Origin: an uncultured Clostridia bacterium
GTDB taxonomy: Bacteria; Bacillota; Clostridia; TANB77; CAG-508
Assembly: GCA_944391895.1 (NCBI GenBank)
Contig: CALXVF010000080.1
Coordinates: 1 to 5,919 of the forward strand
DNA length: 5,919 bases
Reading direction: 5' to 3'
The notes beneath the pieces are model-generated. The model saw nothing but the letters and a program-made list of their open reading frames with translations, was not told where the DNA came from and made no database searches. A program made the translations under genes and the position numbers. Of this stretch, positions 1-5,919 are shown piece by piece; position 1 is the first letter of the stretch; every line of letters starts with the position of its first letter.

Positions 1-644
1 TTTTTAAATATTAGTCTATTTTCCTTCCCACTTGCCATTCTTTGTATATTTGATCTATGATTAAATATTACAATAAAAGCAATAATTATTCTGAAAACCA
101 AGTATGACATAGTTCTTGAAGAATCTACTAAAAGATAATTATTTGTTATAAAGAAGCATAATACTGGAAACAATATTGCTGCTGCAATTGAACCTAGTGC
201 AACTATTCTTGTTAACGCCATTAAAACTAATGCAAATACTAAACAAATTAATCCTATTTGCCAGTTTGTAACTAAAAGCACTCCTAAAGCTGTTGCTACT
301 CCTTTTCCACCTTTAAATCCAAAGAATATTGGGAATGTATGTCCTATAACAACACATATTCCAGCTATTTGAACTAATAAAGCACTTGATTGAATATCAA
401 AATTAAATATTTTTCCAATTAAATATGCTATGAAAATAGCTATAACTCCTTTTAAAATATCACAAATTAATGTAAGTATTGCTGGCTTTTTTCCTGCAGT
501 TCTAAGTACATTTGTACTTCCTGCATTTCCACTTCCTTTTTGTCTTACATCAAAACCTGCAAATTTCTTTGTAAAAATAATTGAAAAACTAATGCTTCCT
601 AAAAGATAAGCTATAATTCCAGATATAATACATGCCCAAATCAT
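1..644 (-). CDS. plsY: PlsY, acyl-phosphate:glycerol-3-phosphate acyltransferase (3' end just outside window)
   Basis: PlsY is an integral membrane enzyme that moves an acyl group from acyl-phosphate (made by PlsX) to the sn-1 position of glycerol-3-phosphate, the first acylation in bacterial phospholipid synthesis. I translated 214 codons from the ATG at 644; the frame is still open at base 1. The family is about 200 residues long, so only a few C-terminal residues are missing. Family motifs are clear: GSGNAGSTN at residues 37-45, GHTFP at 101-105 followed by FKGGKGVAT at 110-118, and NHRSN at 195-199 near the end. Hydrophobic helices lie near 4-24, 55-75, 88-108, 120-150 and 175-195. The ATG lies 2 bases after the der stop, and its ribosome site (GGAAGG) sits inside the last der codons, so the two genes are co-transcribed and probably translationally coupled. 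In many Firmicutes gpsA follows, but that would be outside the window. Confidence 0.96.
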   Translation of the reverse strand, partial: MIWACIISGIIAYLLGSISFSIIFTKKFAGFDVRQKGSGNAGSTNVLRTAGKKPAILTLICDILKGVIAIFIAYLIGKIFNFDIQSSALLVQIAGICVVIGHTFPIFFGFKGGKGVATALGVLLVTNWQIGLICLVFALVLMALTRIVALGSIAAAILFPVLCFFITNNYLLVDSSRTMSYLVFRIIIAFIVIFNHRSNIQRMASGKENRLIFK

Positions 645-646
645 AT

Positions 647-1969
647 TTATTTTTCCTTCCTTTCTCTAACAAAAATTCTAATTGGTGTTCCTTTAAATCC
701 AAATTCTTGTCTTAATTTATTTACTATATATCTTTCATATGAAAAATGGAATAGTTTTTTGTCATTAACAAATATAGCAAATGTTGGAGGTTTTGTACTT
801 ACTTGTGTCATATATAGTACTTTTAACCTCTTTCCCTTATCTGTTGGTGGTTGTACAATTGCTACTGCTTCTGCTAGTAATTCATTAAGTACTGGTGTAG
901 ATATTCTCATTGCATTATTATTAGATACTTCGTTTATTAAATCAAATAGTTTATCTACTCTTTGTCCTGTTTTAGCAGAGATAAATAGAATTGGTGCATA
1001 AGATAAGTATGCTAATTTTTGATATACATTTTTAGTATAATTTTCAAGAGTACAACTTTCCTTATCAAATTCATCCCATTTATTTATTACTATAATTACA
1101 CCTTTTCCTGCTTCATGAGCTTTTCCTGCAATTTTAGTATCTTGTTCAGTTACTCCTTCATTTGCATCTATCATCAAAATACAAACATCAGCTCTTTCTA
1201 TCGCAAGATTGGTTCTAAGTACACTGTATTTTTCAATGTTTTCTTCAATTTTACTATGTCTTCTTAGTCCTGCAGTGTCTATAAATACATATTTTCCATG
1301 TTCATTTTCAAATTCAGAGTCTATACTGTCTCTAGTTGTTCCAGCAATATTGCTTACAATTGCTCTATTTTCTCCCAATATTTTATTAACTAGTGATGAC
1401 TTTCCTACATTAGGCTTTCCTATAATTGCCACCTTTGTAAATTCTGTTTCATCATCATCTTCTTCATTTTCTGGTAGATTTTCATAAATAACATCTAACA
1501 CATCTCCTATACCTTTTGCATTAGCTGATGAAATTGGATGTGGTTCTCCTAAGCCTAAATTATAGAACTCATAAATTTCATTTTCCATTTTTCTAAAATC
1601 ATCTACTTTGTTACAAACAAGTATAATAGGCTTTTTAGATTTTTTAAGCATTAAAGCAATATCTTTATCTGTTGCAGTTAATCCAGTTACAATATCTGTC
1701 ATAAAAACAATTACATCTGCTAGGTCTATTGCTAATTCTGCTTGTAATCTCATTTGAGAAGATATTACATCATCTTTTTTTTCTTCTATACCACCTGTAT
1801 CTATTAAGGTAAAATTTTTACCTCTCCAGTTTGTTTCACCATAAATCCTATCTCTAGTTACACCTGGAGTGTCTTCTACTATTGATAATCTTTTTCCAAC
1901 TAGATAATTAAAAAAAGTAGATTTTCCTACATTTGGCTTTCCTATAATTGCTACTGTTGGTTTTCCCAT
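647..1969 (-). CDS. der: Der (EngA), double-GTPase ribosome assembly factor
   Basis: Der is an essential GTPase that binds 50S precursors and helps late large-subunit assembly in the cytoplasm. The 440-residue length is normal and the full architecture is present. G domain 1 has a P-loop GKPNVGKST at 10-18, G2 threonine 38 in a TPGVTRDR stretch, DTGG at 57-60 and NKVD at 120-123. An acidic linker (about 167-176, rich in Glu and Asp) follows. G domain 2 has GKPNVGKSS at 184-192, TTRD at 211-214, DTAG at 231-234, NKWD at 296-299 and SAK at 331-333. The C-terminal KH-like domain covers about 352-437. The start is set by GAGGTG (1980-1975) 5 bases before the ATG, and by the conserved VAIIGKPNVGKS right after it. 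It is the first gene of a der-plsY unit, with its own promoter just upstream. Nothing is missing or unusual. Confidence 0.98.
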   Translation of the reverse strand: MGKPTVAIIGKPNVGKSTFFNYLVGKRLSIVEDTPGVTRDRIYGETNWRGKNFTLIDTGGIEEKKDDVISSQMRLQAELAIDLADVIVFMTDIVTGLTATDKDIALMLKKSKKPIILVCNKVDDFRKMENEIYEFYNLGLGEPHPISSANAKGIGDVLDVIYENLPENEEDDDETEFTKVAIIGKPNVGKSSLVNKILGENRAIVSNIAGTTRDSIDSEFENEHGKYVFIDTAGLRRHSKIEENIEKYSVLRTNLAIERADVCILMIDANEGVTEQDTKIAGKAHEAGKGVIIVINKWDEFDKESCTLENYTKNVYQKLAYLSYAPILFISAKTGQRVDKLFDLINEVSNNNAMRISTPVLNELLAEAVAIVQPPTDKGKRLKVLYMTQVSTKPPTFAIFVNDKKLFHFSYERYIVNKLRQEFGFKGTPIRIFVRERKEK

Positions 1970-1995
1970 TTTCTCACCTCATTTTCTACTATACC

Positions 1996-2024
1996 ATTTT
2001 ACTATATTAAATGAAAAATATCAA
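1996..2024 (-). promoter_or_regulatory. Sigma-A type promoter of der-plsY
   Basis: The minus strand reads TTGATA (2024-2019), a 17-base spacer and TAAAAT (2001-1996). This predicts a start near 1989, leaving a leader of about 20 bases before the der ATG. The promoter lies downstream of the RNA terminator at 2044-2074, so der can be transcribed independently of the upstream genes. A second possible -10 (TATAGT, preceded by TG) lies a few bases further down, so the exact start is uncertain. Confidence 0.6.
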
Positions 2025-2043
2025 GGAAATTCTTTCCACTTTT

Positions 2044-2074
2044 AAAAAAATTAAGGCAGGTATTGCTACCTGCC
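2044..2074 (-). terminator. Intrinsic terminator of the orphan RNA
   Basis: A perfect 8-bp stem (GGCAGGTA at 2074-2067 paired with TACCTGCC at 2062-2055) is closed by a GCAA (GNRA) tetraloop. It is followed by TTAA and then seven T residues (2050-2044) on the minus strand. The T-run is on this side only, so termination is for minus-strand transcripts. It separates the RNA unit from der, whose promoter starts 20 bases further on. Confidence 0.9.
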
Positions 2075-2183
2075 ACTTTTCTGTCAGGAAAAGTATAGAC
2101 AGGGTGACCTTCCTGTATCTCCTAACAATGGGTGACGGCTGCCTGTTCCGTCCTCTAATACTTTCCTAAACTTATTATATGCT
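2044..2183 (-). ncRNA. Unassigned structured small RNA, about 140 nt, three-way junction
   Basis: This is an independent transcription unit: an extended -10 promoter upstream and an intrinsic terminator at its end, with no convincing reading frame. The core 2154-2099 is about 55% GC by my count, a sharp island in very AT-rich surroundings, which is typical of folded RNA in such genomes. My hand fold gives P1, 12 pairs with two bulged U (AGGAAAGUAUUAG 2167-2155 with CUAUACUUUUCCU 2098-2086). P2 is GACGG/CCGUC (2152-2148 with 2138-2134) with a 9-nt loop AACAGGCAG. P3 is ACAGG/CCUGU (2116-2112 with 2103-2099), with an 8-nt loop, and it abuts P1 so the two could stack. A 17-nt single strand, 2133-2117, joins P2 to P3. 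The word GUCACCC occurs twice (2136-2130 and 2107-2101). I compared it from memory with SRP RNA, 6S, RNase P, tmRNA, T-box and common riboswitches and found no match. It could be a trans-acting sRNA or a leader of der with an attenuator. The 5' end is inferred from the promoter. Confidence 0.75.
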
Positions 2184-2189
2184 AATCTA

Positions 2190-2219
2190 ATTATAACATA
2201 CATCTTTGCAAAAATTCAA
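2190..2219 (-). promoter_or_regulatory. Promoter of the orphan RNA (extended -10)
   Basis: The minus strand reads TTGAAT (2219-2214), an 18-base spacer and a consensus TATAAT (2195-2190). The -10 is preceded by TG at 2198-2197, making it an extended -10. Transcription should start near 2183. The -35 begins only 5 bases after the stop codon of the nuclease-like gene. A second TATAAT lies at 2179-2174 but has no matching -35. Confidence 0.75.
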
Positions 2220-2223
2220 GTAT

Positions 2224-2589
2224 TTACATGTATTTTTTTGCATAACCTTTATTTAAATATATGTTCTTTTTTCTTTCAGTCATTTTAAATAACGTCCTTG
2301 CAAACATTTTTCCGTTATTTGTTATTCTCACTGCAACCAATACAAATTCATTATCTATCTTATATTCTTTTATATATTCAATCGACCCTTGATTTGGATT
2401 CTTCGCTACATATGTCGGATTCTTAATGATTTCATTTATATCTTGCCCATATTTTTCATAATCCTCTGGATGTTGTCTTTTCATGTGTTCGACATTTGTA
2501 TCACCTAAAATTATTGGAATTTCCTCTTTAAAATCCAAATTTAAAAGTTTAATTACCTTAAAATTCAGTTTTCCAATCTCTCTATTCAT
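2224..2589 (-). CDS. Small PBECR3-like protein, predicted BECR-fold nuclease domain
   Basis: This 121-residue soluble protein has no signal peptide or membrane helix. I read it as a likely member of the phage-Barnase-EndoU-ColicinE5/D-RelE-like group (PBECR3 in Pfam terms), from memory of the family's pattern. That pattern is I-L-G-D-x-N-x-E-H-M near 27-36, a K/R-x-H-P-x-D-Y-x-K-Y-G stretch near 38-48, an E-I-I-x-N-P-x-Y segment near 53-60, and a strand with V-A-V-R-I ending in F-A-R-T-L-F near 85-101. H35, H40, R98 and T99 are candidate active-site residues; nuclease activity is predicted for the family but not shown here. The frame also opens at a TTG at 2610, but the ATG at 2589 is chosen because GAAAGGA precedes it by 6 bases and the TTG has no good ribosome site. 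It is monocistronic by context, with its own promoter. No antitoxin or immunity gene is visible next to it; its immediate downstream neighbour is the orphan RNA. Confidence 0.8.
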   Translation of the reverse strand: MNREIGKLNFKVIKLLNLDFKEEIPIILGDTNVEHMKRQHPEDYEKYGQDINEIIKNPTYVAKNPNQGSIEYIKEYKIDNEFVLVAVRITNNGKMFARTLFKMTERKKNIYLNKGYAKKYM

Positions 2590-2613
2590 ATTTTTTCCTT
2601 TCCCGACCAAAAT

Positions 2614-2642
2614 ATTCTACAATATTTAGCAAAAAAAGGCAA
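2614..2642 (-). promoter_or_regulatory. Sigma-A type promoter of the PBECR3-like gene
   Basis: The minus strand reads TTGCCT (2642-2637), a 17-base spacer and TAGAAT (2619-2614). The predicted start is near 2607, giving a leader of under 20 bases with the ribosome site in it. The -35 begins 8 bases after the stop codon of the upstream membrane-protein gene. I see no hairpin terminator in between, so read-through from that gene is also possible. Confidence 0.6.
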
Positions 2643-2650
2643 TAGAATTC

Positions 2651-3772
2651 TTAATTTTTTCTCTGATTTAAATGAACTTTTGTTACTATTCCAGCATACG
2701 CAATAGCACTTACTAGTGAAATTAGCGCAGAAATTTGCATTAATAAGGTACCTGTATATCTAACTCTAATCTTTCCTGGTGAATCTATATTAACACATAA
2801 AAATCCATTTTCCGATTCATATGTTTCTATTCTAGTTTCTTTCCCATTCTCATCTTCAAAAGTGACATTGTATCCAATATAATAAATATATGGTAATTCT
2901 ATTTGAGCTGTATCAGTTCCCTCAAAACTTTTTACATCAAATTCACAATTAGTATTATCTTTATTAAAGTTTTCTATAACATATTGCTTGGTATTTAAGA
3001 CAATAGGTACATCTTCCCTATCTTCAATATACTTTCTATTCTTAAATGCTTTTGTAGGCAAATACTCAAAACTAGCACATCCTGCATGGACTCTGCCAGT
3101 ACTGCTAGTTACCCTAATTCCCGCTTCCAAATCACTTTCTTCAAAATATCTTCCAAAATGCAATTCAAAAACACTTGGCAATAACAATAAGATTGATATG
3201 CAAATTAATGTAATAACTGTATAGATGTTGAATTTTTCTATTTCTTTTCCTAGTGCTATAGATGAGACAACTACTAAGAAAAAAGCTGCAAATTCTAACA
3301 TTCTAAAAGAGAATTGCATCATTGTAAATATACTTGGTAGTTTTTCAAATGGAAAGAAGTCTAATGCCATTATGCTGCAAATAATTCCCAAAACTAAAAA
3401 TAATATAAAGTTCTTTTTCTCTTTTATTTTTTTTATTGTAAAAATACTAAGTACAGTGCCGGCTATAACAATTATTCCAAGTCCATATGGCATTCTACCT
3501 TTAAAATGCACTAATAATTCTCCTATGCTAGGTTTTAAAGCTACCATAGCATCATATCTTACCATATGTTCCTGGTTAAATACTTCATAATCTGCTGCTA
3601 ATTTACTTTCTATAAGTGGAGCCCAATAGAATATAGTTAAAAGTAAAATCCATATTGCATTTTGAAATAATAAAATTAATACATCTTTTTTTATTTCCTT
3701 TATATTTAATAACAAATATATAATACAGAAAATAGCAACATAAACAGTAAGCATACTGTGTGTAAGTACCAT
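2651..3772 (-). CDS. 3' fragment of the disrupted membrane protein (373-residue frame)
   Basis: The frame opens at an internal ATG (3772), but family-like sequence extends six codons further (L-Y-G-A-V-G) to a TAA at 3793-3791, the point of the lesion. The ATG is therefore an internal methionine matching L147 in the paralog's G-L-V-L-S-H segment, and no convincing ribosome site precedes it. It carries the remaining helices (about 5-24, 33-50, 96-113, 120-137, 150-172, 182-202), a soluble region from about 210 to 340 and a last helix at about 345-365. The C-terminal half is intact, with no further stops, so the break is recent or is an assembly artefact. Confidence 0.6.
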   Translation of the reverse strand: MVLTHSMLTVYVAIFCIIYLLLNIKEIKKDVLILLFQNAIWILLLTIFYWAPLIESKLAADYEVFNQEHMVRYDAMVALKPSIGELLVHFKGRMPYGLGIIVIAGTVLSIFTIKKIKEKKNFILFLVLGIICSIMALDFFPFEKLPSIFTMMQFSFRMLEFAAFFLVVVSSIALGKEIEKFNIYTVITLICISILLLLPSVFELHFGRYFEESDLEAGIRVTSSTGRVHAGCASFEYLPTKAFKNRKYIEDREDVPIVLNTKQYVIENFNKDNTNCEFDVKSFEGTDTAQIELPYIYYIGYNVTFEDENGKETRIETYESENGFLCVNIDSPGKIRVRYTGTLLMQISALISLVSAIAYAGIVTKVHLNQRKN

Positions 3773-4346
3773 TCCTACTGCTCCGTATAATTAATAAAGA
3801 TGTTTTTTGCTTTAACTTAATGATTGTATATAGTCCATTAAATATCATTGGTAGAAATATAAAAGTCGTAAGCTCAGATATTGCCATTCTGAAATACATA
3901 TCATTAAGTCTATATGGTACAAGTATATAAAGTGCTGCTGCAAGAATGGCAATTTCTTTATTTTTAGTTATTTTCATTATATAAAAGTACATTGCCAGAC
4001 CTGTAAATATGCTAACTAATAACATAAATAGTTTTAAGCACATTTCAAAACTTAAACCAAATATTCTAAATATTAATGGTGCATATGCAGTAAAAGGACT
4101 ATAAAATAAATTCCACGAATAGCCAAAGCCATTGCAGAAATTAGACATTATTACTGGAAATAATTGTCCTTCTTTAATTGATTGTTCTGTACCTATTAGT
4201 CTACAAATATGCTGCACACCATCGTCATACTGCATATTAAAATTAGGCATAAACATAGGTACAGATACTATTATACTTATTAGTATTATAGAAATATATT
4301 GTTTATTTTTACTCATGAAGTTTTTTAACTTCTTCTCTTCTTTCAT
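3603..4346 (-). CDS. 5' fragment of the disrupted membrane protein (247-residue frame)
   Basis: As the sequence stands, translation from the ATG at 4346 gives 247 residues. Residues 1-185 are genuine family sequence: the first helix, the DDG..H loop (41-46) and about four further helices. Residues 186-247 come from the wrong frame; they are rich in Ser, Arg, Cys and Tyr and have no counterpart in the paralog. The product would lack half of the membrane bundle and the whole C-terminal soluble domain, so it is unlikely to work alone. A second in-frame ATG at 4316 would reduce the overlap with the upstream gene to 8 bases, but its ribosome site is weaker. Confidence 0.6.
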   Translation of the reverse strand: MKEEKKLKNFMSKNKQYISIILISIIVSVPMFMPNFNMQYDDGVQHICRLIGTEQSIKEGQLFPVIMSNFCNGFGYSWNLFYSPFTAYAPLIFRIFGLSFEMCLKLFMLLVSIFTGLAMYFYIMKITKNKEIAILAAALYILVPYRLNDMYFRMAISELTTFIFLPMIFNGLYTIIKLKQKTSLLIIRSSRNGTYTQYAYCLCCYFLYYIFVIKYKGNKKRCINFIISKCNMDFTFNYILLGSTYRK

Positions 4347-5919
4347 TAAATTTTCCTTCTTTTAATCTATATAGTATGAATATAATAATTCCTAAAATAG
4401 AAACTATATATCCTGCTTTTTCTAAAATTGTTCCTGTATACTGAACATTTATACTTACATTTTCAGATTCTTTTAATTTTACAGATAAGAATCCATTTTC
4501 AGATTCAGTTATTTCTAATTTTTCAGTAGTATCTCCATATGTAGCTGTAGCTTCATAACCCAAGTAATATAGATACGGTAATTCTAATATAGTATCATTT
4601 TGAACATTTTTTAGAATAATAGTGTCCTCCAACTTTTCTTTTTGCTCAGATACAATTTCCGTTTCTCCATTTAGTACATATGTTTTATTTTCTCTTTCTA
4701 AAATATAATTAATATCCTTTTGTGCTTTTAATGGCATATATTCTCTATTAATCTGCAAAGTTCCCATTGTTTCTCTTTCTTTAACCATTTTGTCCAAATT
4801 TGCTTCCTCAGAAATATTATCAAATCTCCAATCTCTAAAAACACCTAAAAATGCAAATACAAAAATGCTAACAACAATTCCAAACAAAAAAGTTTCTTTC
4901 CATAAACTTTTCTTAATTACATCTTCTGCGAATACAACCGCATTTATTCCACATACTAGCGATATGAAGAATGCAAAGAATCCTAAATTTCTCCATGCAA
5001 ATTGTATTACTGTAAGAACACTTGGCATTATAGTCCACGGAAATAATTTTGTACACATAAATAAAGATATAATTGCCAAAATTAGAAAATCACTATAAAT
5101 CTTATCATGTTTCTTTTTTATTTTTTTAACACAGAAAATTGTCAAAACAGTCAGAACAATTGTAACTATTCCAATTGAAAATCTAATTTCTTGGTCTCCC
5201 GCTTCATTTGCAAATAATTCCTTAAATCCTAATGTTGTAGAATATACTGCTTCTCCAGTAGAATTCATTTTGTCTTGAGAATACAATGTATATTCTCCTG
5301 CAACAGTGTGTTCTAACAAAGGAAAGACATAAAAAGCGCAAATCAAAAACGATATTATAATATCGATTATGGCTTTTTTCCAGATTTCTATGTCTTTTAA
5401 TTTTTTTATGTTTAAAAGTAAATAAATAATAGAAAAAAGTGCAATATATATAGTGGTGATTGTGTGCGACAATACAAGTCCAACTACGCCAACAATTAAT
5501 AAATAGTGTTTTTTCTTGTCTCCATTAATTAAATTATGCAATCCTTCAAATACAATAGGGATAAATATAAAAGCTGTATATTCGCCAATTGCGTTTCTTG
5601 AATATATATCAGACAATTTATATGGTGCAGAAATGTAAATAAGAGCTGCTATAATTGCCATAGATTTTCTATTTGTTACACTTAGCATAAATTTATACAT
5701 GGTAATTCCAGATAAGATTACTGTTAAAATCGAAAATGTTTTAAATGCCATTCCTGCTGTTCCAAATAAATTTAGAAATATAATTGGAATAAATGTTGTA
5801 AGTGGTCCATAAAACAAATTAAGTGCATATCCGAAGCGTTCCATATATTTATAACTTATTATTGGTGGAAATACTCCATCTTTTAGTATTCCATCAACCG
5901 CTAAAAATCTTGACATATG
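4309..5919 (-). CDS. PTPS-related / GT-C-like multi-pass membrane protein (5' end outside window)
   Basis: The frame is open at the window edge. The methionine encoded at 5916 is not the start: the preceding codon is His, and the edge reads H-M-S-R-F, aligning with H-I-C-R-L at residues 46-50 of the downstream paralog. About 46 N-terminal residues, including the first helix and the DDG part of the outer-loop motif, therefore lie outside. Counting M at 5916 as 1: F-G-Y-A-L-N-L-F-Y-G-P at 28-38, helices near 41-55, 60-79, 85-97, 112-127, 138-169, 183-200, 246-263, 276-290, 303-330 and 343-360, a soluble domain 361-498 and a final helix 500-517. E-L-P-Y-L-Y-Y-L-G-Y at 445-454 and E-S-E-N-G-F-L at 471-477 match the paralog. 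The C-terminal tail is basic and presumably cytoplasmic. The role is probably envelope glycan or polymer synthesis; the substrate is unknown. It is followed by the broken paralog with a 38-base overlap, indicating one operon. Confidence 0.8.
   Translation of the reverse strand, partial: HMSRFLAVDGILKDGVFPPIISYKYMERFGYALNLFYGPLTTFIPIIFLNLFGTAGMAFKTFSILTVILSGITMYKFMLSVTNRKSMAIIAALIYISAPYKLSDIYSRNAIGEYTAFIFIPIVFEGLHNLINGDKKKHYLLIVGVVGLVLSHTITTIYIALFSIIYLLLNIKKLKDIEIWKKAIIDIIISFLICAFYVFPLLEHTVAGEYTLYSQDKMNSTGEAVYSTTLGFKELFANEAGDQEIRFSIGIVTIVLTVLTIFCVKKIKKKHDKIYSDFLILAIISLFMCTKLFPWTIMPSVLTVIQFAWRNLGFFAFFISLVCGINAVVFAEDVIKKSLWKETFLFGIVVSIFVFAFLGVFRDWRFDNISEEANLDKMVKERETMGTLQINREYMPLKAQKDINYILERENKTYVLNGETEIVSEQKEKLEDTIILKNVQNDTILELPYLYYLGYEATATYGDTTEKLEITESENGFLSVKLKESENVSINVQYTGTILEKAGYIVSILGIIIFILYRLKEGKFNERREEVKKLHE

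Larger units (their letters stand above)
2651..4346 (-). pseudogene. PTPS-related / GT-C-like membrane protein, disrupted by a one-base frameshift
   Basis: Removing one base at 3791/3792 joins two frames into a continuous protein of 564 residues, collinear with the upstream paralog. Order: a helix at about 17-34, then an outer-loop motif Q-Y-D-D-G-V-Q-H (39-46). Next are the F-G-Y-x-x-N-L-F-Y-x-P segment (74-84), several helices, the A-L-Y-I-L-V-P-Y-R-L-N-D segment (138-149) and more helices. A soluble domain then ends in a Y-I-Y-Y-I-G-Y segment and an E-S-E-N-G-F-L motif, followed by a last helix. Acidic pairs in the first outer loop are typical of GT-C glycosyltransferases, and this layout recalls the family named '6-pyruvoyl-tetrahydropterin synthase-related' membrane proteins, so transfer of a lipid-linked sugar is a guess. 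Around the lesion the repaired sequence (K-Q-K-T-S-L-L-L-Y-G) matches the paralog (K-K-K-H-Y-L-L-I-V-G) without a gap, which points to a single inserted base. The start at 4346 follows AGAAGGA by 7 bases and overlaps the upstream stop by 38 bases. Sequencing error is possible. Confidence 0.8.

Noticed and set aside
759..1487. Plus-strand open frames of 80-92 codons opposite der, with similar ones opposite the membrane proteins
   Set aside because: They are antisense shadows of well-supported genes, with no ribosome sites and low-complexity composition that mirrors the opposite strand.
2050..2183. SRP (4.5S), 6S, RNase P, T-box, NiCo or M-box RNA
   Set aside because: Single words are suggestive (GGAAGG for SRP, ACAGGCAGCC for NiCo, AGGGTGACC on the plus strand for a T-box, UUAGGAG for M-box), but the rest of each conserved core is absent. 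I could not run covariance models.
2084..2203. A 39-residue open frame on the minus strand crossing the RNA region (ATG at 2203, TGA at 2086-2084)
   Set aside because: There is no ribosome site before the ATG, and the best promoter's -10 lies inside the frame, so the predicted transcript would lack the start codon. The region is better explained by RNA structure. Synonymous-substitution analysis of homologs would settle it.
2590..2610. TTG start at 2610 adding seven residues to the PBECR3-like protein
   Set aside because: A good ribosome site lies between the TTG and the ATG at 2589, and the predicted transcript start is only about 3 bases above the TTG's position, leaving no room for its own ribosome site.
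3780..3800. Programmed ribosomal frameshift joining the two membrane-protein frames
   Set aside because: There is no slippery heptamer or downstream pseudoknot at the junction, and frame 0 has no stop there: it runs 62 codons into nonsense sequence. The gap-free match to the paralog fits a simple base insertion better.
5914..5919. Methionine at 5916 as the start of the large membrane protein
   Set aside because: The frame continues to the window edge, and the residues there align with position 46 onward of the paralog, so the true start is outside.
1..5919. CRISPR arrays, insertion sequences, tRNA or rRNA genes
   Set aside because: I saw no spaced direct repeats, terminal inverted repeats, transposase, tRNA cloverleaf or rRNA sequence on either strand.

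Overview
The window is AT-rich, and every gene I can support lies on the minus strand. The base composition, the strong AGGAGG-type ribosome sites and the der-plsY pair suggest a low-GC Firmicute, most likely an anaerobic clostridium-like bacterium. That assignment is inferred from style; no taxonomic marker was compared.

Reading in the direction of transcription (high to low coordinates), the window starts inside a multi-pass membrane protein whose 5' end is cut off (5919-4309). It overlaps a second gene of the same family (4346-2651), which is broken by a one-base frameshift near 3791. Both look like PTPS-related / GT-C-fold membrane proteins: a DDG..H motif in the first outer loop (visible only in the second gene), many helices, a soluble C-terminal domain and a final helix. 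They are tandem paralogs, probably envelope glycan or polymer enzymes, but no substrate can be read from the sequence.

Next comes a short gene with its own promoter (2589-2224). Its protein resembles the PBECR3 group of BECR-fold (barnase/EndoU/colicin/RelE-like) predicted nucleases. Directly behind it is a second strong promoter that drives a GC-rich RNA of about 140 nt, foldable into a three-way junction and ended by a textbook intrinsic terminator (2183-2044). I could not assign this RNA to any family I know, and it is the most interesting item here.

The low-coordinate end is housekeeping. der (EngA, the double GTPase of 50S ribosome assembly) has its own promoter after the RNA terminator. 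plsY (acyl-phosphate:glycerol-3-phosphate acyltransferase, phospholipid synthesis) follows 2 bases after the der stop codon and runs off the window a few codons short of its expected end. The window therefore joins a conserved der-plsY operon to an accessory stretch holding a lone nuclease-like gene, an orphan structured RNA and a decaying membrane-protein duplication.
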